DNA of 5,862 nt. It comes from CAYNRQ01 sp964399875 (GTDB taxonomy: Archaea; Aenigmatarchaeota; Aenigmatarchaeia; QMZP01). Both the position numbers and the translations under genes were made by a program. The DNA is taken from positions 1 to 5,862 of the forward strand of contig CAYNRQ010000066.1 of assembly GCA_964399875.1 (NCBI GenBank), read 5' to 3'. Shown here in pieces: positions 5,795 through 5,862 of this stretch; position 1 is the first letter of the stretch, and the number at the start of each line of letters is the position of its first letter. The notes below the pieces were generated by a model. That model saw nothing but the letters and a program-made list of their open reading frames with translations, searched no databases and had not been told where the DNA came from.

Positions 5795-5809
5795 ATTATA
5801 AAGATTACA
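5795..5809 (-). promoter_or_regulatory. Archaeal BRE/TATA-like promoter, leaderless spacing
   Basis: On the minus strand, TGTAAT (5809-5804) matches the BRE pattern RNWAAW at five of six positions. It is followed by C and TTTATAAT (5802-5795), which fits the archaeal box A pattern YTTTAWA. The centre of the TATA-like element is about 25-26 bases from the A of the ATG at 5773, the usual TATA-to-start-of-transcription distance. Transcription should therefore begin at or beside the start codon. No Shine-Dalgarno sequence precedes the ATG, which is consistent. Confidence 0.6.
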
Positions 5810-5862
5810 GTTCAAGATGAGTGTGGGACATAAGTTTAATGGCTAATCCCTTACTATAATCA
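5810..5862. other. Upstream sequence without a recognisable gene
   Basis: These 53 bases hold nothing firmly identifiable. One minus-strand frame is open from the right edge (5861) to a TAA at 5807-5805 and could be the last 18 codons of an upstream gene (ending SHTHLEL). That length without a stop is expected by chance, so no call is made. On the plus strand, the ATG at 5839 opens only six codons. Confidence 0.3.

Noticed and set aside
5805..5861. Possible 3' end of an upstream minus-strand gene ending SHTHLEL
   Set aside because: Only 18 open codons before TAA, and no homology can be judged. Its stop would overlap the proposed BRE.
5830..5862. Divergent plus-strand gene start near 5839 with TATA-like ACTATAAT at 5852-5859
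   Set aside because: The ATG opens only six codons before TAA, and the TATA-like string is downstream of it at the window edge.
1..5862. CRISPR array, tRNA/rRNA, insertion sequence, defence or biosynthetic genes
   Set aside because: No short direct-repeat array, RNA cloverleaf, transposase or enzyme motif was seen. Repeats in this window are at protein level and diverged at DNA level.

Overview
The window is almost entirely one very large gene fragment on the minus strand. An open frame starts at an ATG at 5773 and runs without a stop to the left edge: 1924 complete codons, with the 3' end outside the window. It encodes a secreted or surface-anchored, multi-domain beta-sandwich protein that is rich in Asn, Thr and Ser. 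No second gene is convincing on either strand; the open frames on the plus strand are shadows of this coding sequence.

Organism: probably an archaeon, and my best guess is a DPANN-type lineage (Woesearchaeota/Pacearchaeota-like). The reasons are: (1) an archaeal BRE/TATA-like promoter whose spacing puts transcription start at or next to the ATG, with no Shine-Dalgarno, i.e. a leaderless message; (2) about 100 N-X-S/T sequons, as in archaeal glycosylated surface proteins; (3) a DUF2341 domain and a 250-residue module ending in 'LSNQTYEVEITILNVQSYP...GGNWTV', which I remember as common in DPANN surface proteins (memory, not a search); (4) frequent ATA, AGA and AGG codons, few CGN, and moderately low GC.

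Layout from the N-terminus (right edge) leftwards: promoter (5795-5809); signal peptide or anchor (residues 1-44); Asn-rich N-terminal region with an Ig-like segment (45-199); acidic, sequon-rich linker (200-258); the conserved 250-residue module with an EF-hand-like loop (259-510); four degenerate tandem beta repeats (about 526-888); a beta domain bracketed by two cysteines (889-985); a two-domain unit A1-B1 (991-1199); DUF2341 (1219-1323); three tandem H-type-lectin-like repeats of about 100 residues (1337-1612); a further beta domain (1620-1733); then a second copy of the two-domain unit, A2-B2 (1734-1924), which is cut by the window edge.

Inference: this is a stalk-like adhesin or S-layer-associated protein. 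Most of it looks ready for dense N-glycosylation. A 200-residue stretch covering the second and third lectin-like repeats has no sequon at all, which would fit an exposed ligand-binding head. No mobile element, CRISPR array, RNA gene or enzyme domain was found.
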